Part shown: in pieces, positions 1 to 5,777 of the stretch | Layout of the letters: every line of letters begins with the position of its first letter | How positions within the stretch are numbered: position 1 is the stretch's first letter | NCBI GenBank assembly: GCA_011523195.1 | Contig: WTHH01000266.1 | Span: 1-7,256, forward strand | Reading direction: 5' to 3' | From: Verrucomicrobiales bacterium | Lineage (GTDB): Bacteria > Verrucomicrobiota > Verrucomicrobiia > Limisphaerales > UBA1096 | Length of the DNA: 7,256 bases | Program-made: the position numbers and the translations under genes | The notes under the pieces: generated by a model | What the model was told of the DNA's origin: nothing | The model's input: the letters and a program-made list of their open reading frames with translations, nothing else | Database searches by the model: none

Positions 1-230
1 GCCGCGCCGCCCCGGCGGCCGGGATGCAGCACGAGGAACGCCACGGACACACAGCTGAGCACGCTCACCACCCCGAGGGTGCCGATGCTGCGCAAGCCGG
101 GGTGCTCGGCCACGAGCAGGCCCGCGAAGCCGCCCATGGTGGTGAGCGCAGAGATCAGCGTGGCGCGTGAGGTCTGCCCCACGGTGACCTTGGTGCGCGC
201 GTGCCACAGGTGGATGCTGGTGTCGATGCT
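1..230 (-). CDS. RND/MMPL-family transporter, partial (C-terminal membrane segment, both ends missing)
   Basis: The minus strand is open from about base 230 to the window edge (about 76 codons, no stop). It reads S-I-D-T-S-I-H-L-W-H, then T-V-G-Q-T-S-R-A-T-L-I-S-A-L-T-T-M-G-G-F, then A-E-H-P-G-L-R-S-I-G-T-L-G, then a hydrophobic stretch. In RND/MMPL exporters a (G)-D-x-x-I-H motif at the end of one membrane helix is followed by a cytoplasmic link, an S-x-L-T-T-x-x-G-F helix, an H-P-G-(L/M)-x-S-x-G loop and a last helix, and this fragment follows that order. Such proteins export lipids or other hydrophobic compounds across the inner membrane. The upstream part is lost at the junction near 230, where the usual G of the G-I-D motif has become S. 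The C-terminal end lies beyond base 1. GC is about 72%, well above the rest, so the fragment probably belongs to another genome. The family call is fairly sure; the substrate is unknown. Confidence 0.72.
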
Positions 231-232
231 CA
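226..232. other. Junction of two unrelated sequences (probable chimera or rearrangement point)
   Basis: Left of this point the minus strand carries a transporter fragment at about 72% GC. Right of it the plus strand carries a glycosyltransferase fragment, at 55-57% GC beyond the first 70 bases. Both genes are cut on their 5' side exactly here, so two truncated genes stand head to head with nothing between them. A shared GATGC (225-229, and again at 256-260) could be the microhomology that placed the join. No inverted repeats, target duplication, integrase or tRNA border is visible. An assembly, amplification or cloning chimera is more likely than a natural event, but the sequence alone cannot decide. 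Confidence 0.7.
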
Positions 233-1737
233 AAAATCTGCCCCGGCTCAATACCGATGCCATCGCGTACATGCGCGTGGCGGAGTACTGGTCGACGGGC
301 AATTTGGACTTCGCCGTGAACGGCTATTGGGGGCCGCTTTTGAGTTGGCTGATGGTGCCATTTTTGTGGCTGGGCGTGGAGCCGTTGCTGGCGGGTAAAC
401 TGGCAATGTTGATTTCCGGCGGTGTTTTTTTCCACGGCAGCCTTTTTTTGGTTCGCGCGGTGGGGCTTCGGTTGATCGACGAGTTGATCGTGGCTGTTGT
501 GCTCGCGTTGACGATCCCCAGCTGGATGCCGGATCATATGACGCCGGACCTGCTGGTTGCCGGGTTGATGGCGTTTGCGCTTGGCCAAGCGGTTTCGCCG
601 GACTGGCTAACGAGCCGTCGTCGAGCGCTTGGCTCCGGCGCGACGTGGGGCTTGGCTTACTTGGCCAAGGCGGTGGCGTTGCCGGTCGGCCTGGTGGTGA
701 GCGTACTACTCGCGCTCTGCTGGCGGCTTGGCCAAGCGGAGAATCGGCAGGCGGCCTGGCGACAGCTTAGCCAAGCGCTTGGTTTGTTCCTTTTGGTCGC
801 GCTGCCGTGGACAATTACGCTGTCGGTCAAGTACGACAAGCCGACCTTCTCAACCTCCGGCGCGATCGCCCACGCGATCGTCGGTCCGGGGAATGAGCGG
901 CCGGCGCCGCACCCGTTCGGCAGTACGGTTTACCAGCCAGATACGGGCCGAGTGACGGCGTGGGAGGATCCGAGCCGGATGAACTACGGCTACTGGTCGC
1001 CGTTCGGGAGTGGTAAAAATTTCTCGCATCAACTCTCGCTCATCGGCCGAAATACATTAACAGTGTTTCAGTTTTTGGCGGCCTTCGACGGGGCAGGGAA
1101 GTTGTTCGGTTGGTTTGGCCTCGGCACTCTGGTTTTCATTCTGGCGCTAGTCGCCAAGCCGCCCCGGGTAAAAAACTGGCTGACCGAGCGCTGGCGCTGG
1201 TCGGTTATTCCGCTGGTTTGCCTCGGTGGCGTGTATCTGCCGGTTTACGTGATGCCGGTGGATTTACGTTATTTTTATTTGTTTCTGCCTCTGTTTTTCA
1301 TCCTCGCGCTTGGCCAAACAGGGAAGTCGTTGGCTAAGCGCGAGATTATCGCCTGCACCTGTGCGTTGTTATTTTTGATTGCTCTGGCCCTGCGGACACC
1401 GGTGCAACCGGATGCTGGCATCTACGCGCAGGACTTGGCCCAGCGGATGAAGAAAGCAGGCGCGGTGGGGCCGGTCGTCGGCTCGACGTTTTTTTCAGCT
1501 GAAGGCCATCGGGTCGGATTGTACGTCGCCTGGCACCTCGGCCAACCTTGGTATGGCGATGTGCGAAGCGGACAACTTGAGGCGTACAAACGATCAGGTG
1601 CCAAGTACACGATCGCCATCCCGGGGTCGTCTCTGGCGGAAAAGTTGGCGACCGACCCGGCATTCCGGGATGTGAGTGATAGTCTGGATGGGAATTTGAC
1701 GCTCCGGGTATTCGAGATTTTGCCCGGGCATTTTTAG
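229..1737 (+). CDS. PMT/ArnT-like (GT39-type) membrane glycosyltransferase, N-terminus missing
   Basis: This is an integral membrane protein of the dolichyl-phosphate-mannose mannosyltransferase/ArnT type. Such enzymes move a sugar from a polyprenyl-phosphate donor to lipid A, protein or another acceptor on the outer face of the inner membrane. The start resembles the early loop of the family (L-N-T-D-A-I-A-Y-M-R-V-A, then G-Y-W-G-P-L-L-S-W-L), with an acidic residue in the position expected for catalysis. About ten hydrophobic segments follow (roughly 331-390, 394-465, 478-530, 547-600, 640-720, 772-830, 1060-1150, 1195-1260, 1264-1320, 1345-1400). A large hydrophilic loop lies at about 835-1050, and a soluble tail of about 110 residues ends the protein. 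The open frame runs back to 79, but 79-228 is antisense to the transporter fragment, so the first membrane helix and native start are missing. The gene is dense in copies of the 16-bp palindrome. Donor and acceptor are unknown. Confidence 0.72.
   Translation, partial: LKNLPRLNTDAIAYMRVAEYWSTGNLDFAVNGYWGPLLSWLMVPFLWLGVEPLLAGKLAMLISGGVFFHGSLFLVRAVGLRLIDELIVAVVLALTIPSWMPDHMTPDLLVAGLMAFALGQAVSPDWLTSRRRALGSGATWGLAYLAKAVALPVGLVVSVLLALCWRLGQAENRQAAWRQLSQALGLFLLVALPWTITLSVKYDKPTFSTSGAIAHAIVGPGNERPAPHPFGSTVYQPDTGRVTAWEDPSRMNYGYWSPFGSGKNFSHQLSLIGRNTLTVFQFLAAFDGAGKLFGWFGLGTLVFILALVAKPPRVKNWLTERWRWSVIPLVCLGGVYLPVYVMPVDLRYFYLFLPLFFILALGQTGKSLAKREIIACTCALLFLIALALRTPVQPDAGIYAQDLAQRMKKAGAVGPVVGSTFFSAEGHRVGLYVAWHLGQPWYGDVRSGQLEAYKRSGAKYTIAIPGSSLAEKLATDPAFRDVSDSLDGNLTLRVFEILPGHF
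577..592. repeat. 16-bp palindrome copy, 15/16 match
   Basis: GCGCTTGGCCAAGCGG differs from the perfect palindrome GCGCTTGGCCAAGCGC only in the last base. It lies within the glycosyltransferase gene and is read as A-L-G-Q-A at the end of a hydrophobic segment. Confidence 0.75.
724..739. repeat. 16-bp palindrome copy, 13/16 match
   Basis: CGGCTTGGCCAAGCGG keeps the 10-bp core CTTGGCCAAG intact and is read as R-L-G-Q-A within the glycosyltransferase. It is one of several copies in this gene. Confidence 0.55.
763..782. repeat. 16-bp palindrome copy, 13/16, running into a second half copy
   Basis: CAGCTTAGCCAAGCGC (763-778) matches 13 of 16 positions. It continues as CCAAGCGCTTGG (771-782), the palindrome formed where two units would abut. 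The translation is Q-L-S-Q-A-L-G, so the unit seems to be partly tandem here. Confidence 0.5.
1306..1321. repeat. 16-bp palindrome copy, 13/16 match
   Basis: GCGCTTGGCCAAACAG has a perfect left half and centre (first 12 bases), with the right arm diverged. It is read as A-L-G-Q-T at the end of a membrane segment. A weaker relative (12/16) follows at 1326-1341, read as S-L-A-K-R. Confidence 0.5.
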
Positions 1738-1785
1738 TGCATTTTCCTTTTCCGGCGGAGTGCGGCCTTATATCTTCCGGGCACC

Positions 1786-4242
1786 GTGAAAGTCGTTTTT
1801 CGAGTTACCGTTGCGTGTGCCGGTTTGCTGTTGGTGTTACCCGGGGAAGTTCGGGCTCAGTTGACCGCCGAGCAAAAGGCGAAGTTGCCGCCGGCTGCCG
1901 ACCATAAGGTCAGTTTTGCCAAGGAGATTTATCCGCTGCTCGAGCAGAGCTGCACCAAGTGCCACGGCAAGGGCAAGTCCAAGGGTGGGTTCAGCCTCGA
2001 GACGCGCGAAAAGTTGCTGGCGGGCGGAGACACCGGGGAGTCGGTGGTGGTGGGCGACAGCTCCGGAAGTTATCTCGTCGAGTTGGTGTCCGGGGTCGAC
2101 CCCGACAACGTGATGCCGCAGAAGGGCTCGAAATTCACCCCGGAACAGGTCGGTTTGATGCGGGCTTGGATCGATCAGGGACGCAAGTGGGAGGAGGGTG
2201 CAAACTTCGCCAAGGCGCCGGTACTGAACCTGAAGCCGAACCGGCCGAAGTTGCCCGGGCCGGAAGGAGGCCACCCGATCGACCGTCTGCTGAAGCCGTA
2301 CTTCGCCAAGCACAATGTCGATACCGGGAAGGTAGTCTCGGATCGAATTTTTGCCCGGCGCGTTTATCTCGACACGATCGGCTTGCTGCCGCCGGTGGAG
2401 GAACTCGAGGCGTTCGTGGCGGACACGGACGCGGAGAAACGCCGCAAGCTGGTTCGGCGACTGCTTGCTGATCGCAAGTCGTACGCAGAGCATTGGTTGG
2501 CGTTTTGGAATGATATCCTGCGCAACGACTACGCCGGGACCGGCTACATCGACGGCGGTCGCAAGCAGATCACCGGCTGGCTGTACGGATCGCTTTTCAA
2601 CAACAAGCCGTACGACAAGTTCGTGTACGAGTTGGTCAATCCCACGGAGCACTCTCAGGGGTTCACCAAGGGCATCGTATGGCGAGGCGTGGTGAACGCC
2701 AGCCAGAAACCGCAGATGCAGGCGGCCCAGCACATCTCGCAGATTTTCATGGGCGTGAATCTCAAGTGCGCCTCGTGCCACGACAGCTTCATAAACGACT
2801 GGTCGCTGGCAGATGCCTATGCGCTCGCGAGTGTGTACGCGGACAAGCCGCTTGAGATGGTCGAGTGCGACAAGCCGACCGGCAAGATTTCCGACGTGCG
2901 ATTCATTCATCCCGAGTTGGGCAAGATTGATCCCAAGGCGGACAAGGCCACGCGCATCCGGCAACTGGCCGAGGCGGTGACCAGCCCGAATAACGGCCGG
3001 CTCAGTCGCACGATTGTGAACCGGCTCTGGGCGCGCTTCCTCGGGCACGGTCTCGTGGAGCCGGTTGACGAAATGGAAAACGAATCGTGGAACACCGACC
3101 TGCTGGATTTGCTTGCGAGCGATCTGGCCGACAACGGACATGACCTGAAGTTCACCATGGAACAGATCATGACCTCGCGTGCGTATCAGCTTCCGGCAGT
3201 GAACGGCTCCGAGCAGGCGGAAAAGGAATTTGTTTTTCGTGGGCCACTCGTGCGCCGCATGTCGGCGGAGCAGTTCGTCGACGCGATCGCCACGCTGACC
3301 GGCAACTGGAAAAATTCACCGGCCAAAAAGATCAAGTTCGACGGGGCGAATCTCGAGAAGAAAAAAGACACCGACGTGCCGGAGGCCAACTGGATCTGGA
3401 GTAATGCCGATGCTGCAAAAAACGCCAATCCGGGGTCGGCTTATTTCCGGAAATCGTTTGAGTTGCCCGGCAAACCCAAGACGGCTGACGTGATCGTCTC
3501 GGCCGATAACACGTTCGTTCTGCTCGTCAATCATCGCAACGGGATGGCTGGCAATAATTGGAAGGAACTGAAATTCCGCAACCTCGCCGACCGATTCAAG
3601 GCCGGCCGCAATGTGGTCACCGTGATGGCGACCAATTCCGGTGAGGACGCCAGCCCGGCCGGCTTGTGGCTGGGCATCCGTTTTCAATTTGAGGACGGCA
3701 GCACAAAGGATGTGATCTCGGACAAAACGTGGAAGGTCAACACGGAGGATATCAAGGGCTGGAACAAGCCTGAGTACGACGATAGCAAGTGGGCGACCGC
3801 CTCCGAGTTGGGCGGGCTTGACGTGGCGCCTTGGCGCTTGGCCAAGGAGCTGAAAGTGAACGGCTCAGACCTGGCGTTCGGCGGGAAGTTTCGCGAATCG
3901 TTGCAAAACAAAACCGCGTTGACCACGGCGCTTGGCCGGCCGAACCGCGAGCAAGTCACCACCCAGCGTCCGTCTGTGGCCACCACGCTACAGGCGCTGG
4001 CATTGACCAACGGCGAAGTGCTTTCGAGGATCATCAAGGACGGTGCGGCCGCCTTGGCCAACGGCGCGGAAAAACAGGAGCGCTTGGCCAAGCGCCTTTT
4101 CCACCTTGCGCTTGGCCGTGGCCCGACCGAGGCCGAGGCCGGGATGCTCGACGGTTTGGCCGGTGGAGAGAACGCGAAAGAGTCGGTCGAGGACATCCTT
4201 TGGGCGGTGGCCATGCTGCCGGAGTTTCAACTCATCTACTGA
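1786..4242 (+). CDS. Secreted planctomycete-type cytochrome c / DUF1549 / DUF1553 protein with an inserted carbohydrate-binding-like domain
   Basis: The GTG start is chosen because it gives a clear Sec signal peptide (V-A-C-A-G-L-L-L-V-L core, likely cleavage after V-R-A, about residue 25); the next in-frame ATG is at residue 110. No Shine-Dalgarno sequence is visible. Residues about 45-137 form a cytochrome domain (PSCyt1 type) with heme motif C56-T-K-C59-H60 and probable second heme ligand M110 in V-M-P-Q-K-G. Residues about 163-371 are DUF1549 (PSCyt2), with a second C328-A-S-C331-H332. Residues about 390-535 and 684-815 are two halves of DUF1553 (PSD1), with N-R-L-W-A-R-F-L-G-H-G-L in the first and Q-R-P-S-V-A-T-T-L-Q-A-L in the second. 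Between them, about 536-683, is a beta-rich domain like the sugar-binding domains of glycoside hydrolases. The family is abundant in PVC bacteria and thought to act in periplasmic electron transfer linked to polymer breakdown; the reaction is unproven. The usual DUF1501 neighbour is absent from the window. Confidence 0.9.
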   Translation: MKVVFRVTVACAGLLLVLPGEVRAQLTAEQKAKLPPAADHKVSFAKEIYPLLEQSCTKCHGKGKSKGGFSLETREKLLAGGDTGESVVVGDSSGSYLVELVSGVDPDNVMPQKGSKFTPEQVGLMRAWIDQGRKWEEGANFAKAPVLNLKPNRPKLPGPEGGHPIDRLLKPYFAKHNVDTGKVVSDRIFARRVYLDTIGLLPPVEELEAFVADTDAEKRRKLVRRLLADRKSYAEHWLAFWNDILRNDYAGTGYIDGGRKQITGWLYGSLFNNKPYDKFVYELVNPTEHSQGFTKGIVWRGVVNASQKPQMQAAQHISQIFMGVNLKCASCHDSFINDWSLADAYALASVYADKPLEMVECDKPTGKISDVRFIHPELGKIDPKADKATRIRQLAEAVTSPNNGRLSRTIVNRLWARFLGHGLVEPVDEMENESWNTDLLDLLASDLADNGHDLKFTMEQIMTSRAYQLPAVNGSEQAEKEFVFRGPLVRRMSAEQFVDAIATLTGNWKNSPAKKIKFDGANLEKKKDTDVPEANWIWSNADAAKNANPGSAYFRKSFELPGKPKTADVIVSADNTFVLLVNHRNGMAGNNWKELKFRNLADRFKAGRNVVTVMATNSGEDASPAGLWLGIRFQFEDGSTKDVISDKTWKVNTEDIKGWNKPEYDDSKWATASELGGLDVAPWRLAKELKVNGSDLAFGGKFRESLQNKTALTTALGRPNREQVTTQRPSVATTLQALALTNGEVLSRIIKDGAAALANGAEKQERLAKRLFHLALGRGPTEAEAGMLDGLAGGENAKESVEDILWAVAMLPEFQLIY
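3834..3849. repeat. 16-bp palindrome copy, 13/16 match
   Basis: GCGCTTGGCCAAGGAG matches the first 13 bases of the palindrome. It is read as R-L-A-K-E just after the inserted beta-rich domain. A weaker relative (12/16, GCGCTTGGCCGGCCGA) follows at 3928-3943. Confidence 0.5.
4080..4095. repeat. 16-bp palindrome, perfect copy
   Basis: GCGCTTGGCCAAGCGC is exact and fully self-complementary. It lies near the 3' end of the cytochrome/DUF1553 gene and is read as R-L-A-K-R in a linker before the last conserved helix. A 12/16 copy follows 12 bases later (4108-4123), read as A-L-G-R. Confidence 0.85.
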
Positions 4243-4251
4243 CCTAGCGCG

Positions 4252-4734
4252 ATGCAGATTCAAGTGGGGATCATCTCGGTTTCTGACCGAGCAACTCAGG
4301 GGGTCTACGAGGATGCCGGTGGCCCGGCGCTCAACGAGGCCGCGACCGGTTACGGCTGGGAAGTGCTGGCCGAGGATGTCGTGCCGGACGAGATTAGCGA
4401 CATTCAACGGGCCCTGCGCACACAGGTCAACAAGGGCTGCCAAATGATCCTGACCACCGGTGGCACCGGCGTCGCGCCGCGCGATGTCACGCCCGAGGCG
4501 GTGCTCGAGATGGCGGTGCGCGAACTGCCTGGCTTCGGTGAAGTGATGCGGATTGAGTCTATGAAGATCACCCCTAACGCCATCTTGTCGCGCAACCTCG
4601 CCGCCGTGATCGACACAGCGCTCGTGATTTGTCTGCCCGGCAAACCGAAGGGCGCCGTCGAGTGCCTCGGCTTTGTCGAGGGCGCTATCCCCCACTGTAT
4701 TAAGGTCCTGCAGGAAGTCCCGACGAGTTGTTAG
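4252..4734 (+). CDS. mogA: Molybdopterin adenylyltransferase, MogA/MoaB family
   Basis: The enzyme adenylylates molybdopterin with Mg-ATP in the cytoplasm, preparing it for molybdate insertion during molybdenum-cofactor synthesis. The 160 residues form one MoCF-binding domain. Family motifs appear in order: S-D-R-x-x-x-G-x-x-x-D-A-G-G-P (11-25), V-P-D-E (44-47), the phosphate-binding T-T-G-G-T-G (68-73), R-D-V-T-P-E-A (77-83), P-G-F-G-E (93-97), I-L-S-R (111-114) and L-P-G-K-P (129-133 region). The length is normal for stand-alone MogA/MoaB and short for MoeA or Cnx1 fusions. R-D-V-T-P-E-A and P-G-F-G-E favour MogA over MoaB, but the two are hard to separate by eye. The ATG lies 9 bases after the previous stop, with no clear ribosome-binding site, so co-transcription is likely. 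No other cofactor gene is in the window. This is the only protein gene right of the junction in which I find no copy of the palindrome. Confidence 0.9.
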   Translation: MQIQVGIISVSDRATQGVYEDAGGPALNEAATGYGWEVLAEDVVPDEISDIQRALRTQVNKGCQMILTTGGTGVAPRDVTPEAVLEMAVRELPGFGEVMRIESMKITPNAILSRNLAAVIDTALVICLPGKPKGAVECLGFVEGAIPHCIKVLQEVPTSC

Positions 4735-4735
4735 C

Positions 4736-5653
4736 TTACTTCGGGATGCGGATGATGCGGCGGGCGTTTCCGCTGAAGAGTTTGTCCTGGATTTTTCGAT
4801 CCGGGATGAGGCGGCGGATGATTCCGATCGTTCGTGCGCCGATGCAGCTTGGACCTCGGCCGATCAGGTCATTGCAGTCGCTCCCGTAGATCAACTTGTC
4901 CTGATGCCGCTTGATGAAATCGACCGCATGGGCCTCATCACGGATTAGCGCGTTTTGCCCAGAGCCTGCCGACATGTCGCCGAACATGTTCGGGTAGTCG
5001 CTCAATAGTCGGTCGCTGATGCCGGAGGGTGTCACCTTGCCCTTGGGATACATCACCTCCTGTTTGTGGTTTTTGTCGATGTTGCCCCACCACGTTTGAG
5101 CGTGGCCGATGAAGTTTACCTTCGGGAATTTCTCGAGCACCTTGTGGAATCGCTCAATGCCGGTGTTGTAGTTGTCGTGCTCGAAATGCATTAACACCGG
5201 CACATCGTATTCCTGCGCCAGTTCGGCAATGCGTTCGATGTGTTTTGAGTCACAATCGACCCGGAACTTTTGTTCACCGATCCCGACGGCCCCTTTTTTC
5301 AGGTACGTCTCGATCGTCTCGATGCACTCCGGGTGATCCGCGATCTCGTTGGCGAAGTGAACGTAGTTTTTTGGATTCTTGACGACCACCCTGCGCACCG
5401 TCTTGTTGCCACCGCAGATTGCGCCGAGGCCAAATTTTCGCCCGGCTGGCAGCAGCACGGTCCACTTGATGCCCATCGCCTTTTGGTGCCGGAGCAGCCG
5501 TTCATCGTTGCGGCCGCTGTAGTTGGTGTGCTGGTGCAGATCGATGATTTCCTGCTTATCCTTCCGGCCGAGCGCTTGGCCGGGCAGGGACGTAGCGGCG
5601 ATCGCGGCGCTTGTGGCGGCTAAAAACTTACGGCGATTGGAGGGTGTGTTCAT
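4736..5653 (-). CDS. Tat-exported amidohydrolase-family (TIM-barrel metal hydrolase) protein
   Basis: The 305-residue protein looks like an Amidohydrolase_2-type metal-dependent hydrolase or decarboxylase. Metal-site candidates are H40-x-H42 in D-L-H-Q-H, E127 in G-I-G-E, H156 and H159 in L-M-H-F-E-H, H184 in I-G-H-A, and D259 in Y-G-S-D-C-N-D. The C-terminal L-F-S-G-N-A-R-R-I is typical of the family. The ATG at 5653 is preferred because it gives a Tat signal (N-R-R-K-F-L, then an Ala-rich hydrophobic stretch to about residue 23). The frame stays open to 5785, but that would add 44 untypical residues and cross the divergent promoter region. The protein is therefore probably exported folded, with its metal, to the periplasm or outside. 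It is divergent from the sigma-54 activator and convergent with mogA, one base apart. A 12/16 palindrome copy (5572-5587) sits at the end of its signal peptide, read as G-Q-A-L-G. The substrate is unknown. Confidence 0.85.
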   Translation of the reverse strand: MNTPSNRRKFLAATSAAIAATSLPGQALGRKDKQEIIDLHQHTNYSGRNDERLLRHQKAMGIKWTVLLPAGRKFGLGAICGGNKTVRRVVVKNPKNYVHFANEIADHPECIETIETYLKKGAVGIGEQKFRVDCDSKHIERIAELAQEYDVPVLMHFEHDNYNTGIERFHKVLEKFPKVNFIGHAQTWWGNIDKNHKQEVMYPKGKVTPSGISDRLLSDYPNMFGDMSAGSGQNALIRDEAHAVDFIKRHQDKLIYGSDCNDLIGRGPSCIGARTIGIIRRLIPDRKIQDKLFSGNARRIIRIPK

Positions 5654-5694
5654 GAGAATAAACCAAGCGTGACTAGGTCGCCAGCGTACGGCCA

Positions 5695-5710
5695 GCGCTT
5701 GGCCAAGCGC
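5695..5710. repeat. 16-bp palindrome, perfect copy, in the divergent intergenic region
   Basis: GCGCTTGGCCAAGCGC is exact and lies between the amidohydrolase start (5653) and the regulator start (5778), ending 16 bases before the proposed -35 element of the regulator. A half copy, CCAAGCGT, is at 5663-5670. The place would suit an operator, but copies inside several coding regions argue for a dispersed genomic repeat instead. Confidence 0.85.
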
Positions 5711-5726
5711 AATCTTTTCTGCCGGG

Positions 5727-5755
5727 TTGTGTAAAGCCCTCCCTCTCCGTATACT
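5727..5755 (+). promoter_or_regulatory. Possible sigma-70-type promoter of the NtrC-family regulator
   Basis: TTGTGT (5727-5732) and TATACT (5750-5755) are separated by 17 bases. The -10 box matches TATAAT in 5 of 6 positions; the -35 box matches TTGACA in only 3 of 6. Transcription would begin near 5762, after the ATG at 5760 and 16 bases before the ATG at 5778, which supports 5778 as the true start. No experimental support can be seen. Confidence 0.4.
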
Positions 5756-5768
5756 CTGCATGCCGGAT

Positions 5769-5772
5769 AGGA
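5769..5772 (+). promoter_or_regulatory. Shine-Dalgarno-like AGGA that favours the 5778 start
   Basis: AGGA stands 5 bases before the ATG at 5778. The alternatives at 5760 (ATG) and 5727 (TTG) have no comparable element. The receiver domain begins directly at 5778 with M-D-K-L-L-L-I-D-D-E, the usual N-terminus of this family. Confidence 0.5.
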
Positions 5773-5777
5773 CAAAG

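Noticed and set aside
79..228. N-terminal extension of the glycosyltransferase frame from the ATG at 79
   Set aside because: The opposite strand of this stretch encodes a recognisable RND/MMPL fragment, and the plus-strand translation (Arg/Pro/Ser-rich) shows no family resemblance. The frame is open by chance across the junction.
1721..1735. TGCCCGGGCA followed by TTTTT as a terminator at the end of the glycosyltransferase gene
   Set aside because: The 10-base palindrome has no room for a loop: only about 3 base pairs remain if a 4-base loop is allowed, so it is too weak for an intrinsic terminator.
1742..1774. Possible promoter before the cytochrome/DUF1553 gene (TATATC at 1769-1774)
   Set aside because: The -10-like box is only about 11 bases before the GTG start and no acceptable -35 box lies 16-18 bases upstream.
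1837..3141. Long minus-strand open frame of 434 codons
   Set aside because: It is antisense to the well-supported cytochrome/DUF1549/DUF1553 gene, its product is Arg/His/Leu/Val-rich with no recognisable domain, and GC-rich codon use opposite a real gene commonly gives such frames.
3988..4695. Minus-strand open frame of 235 codons across the end of the DUF1553 gene and mogA
   Set aside because: It overlaps two real genes on the other strand and shows no domain or signal; it is a shadow frame.
5727..5777. Upstream starts of the regulator at 5727 (TTG) and 5760 (ATG)
   Set aside because: The receiver domain begins at 5778, AGGA is properly spaced for that start, and the proposed promoter would place the transcription start after 5760.
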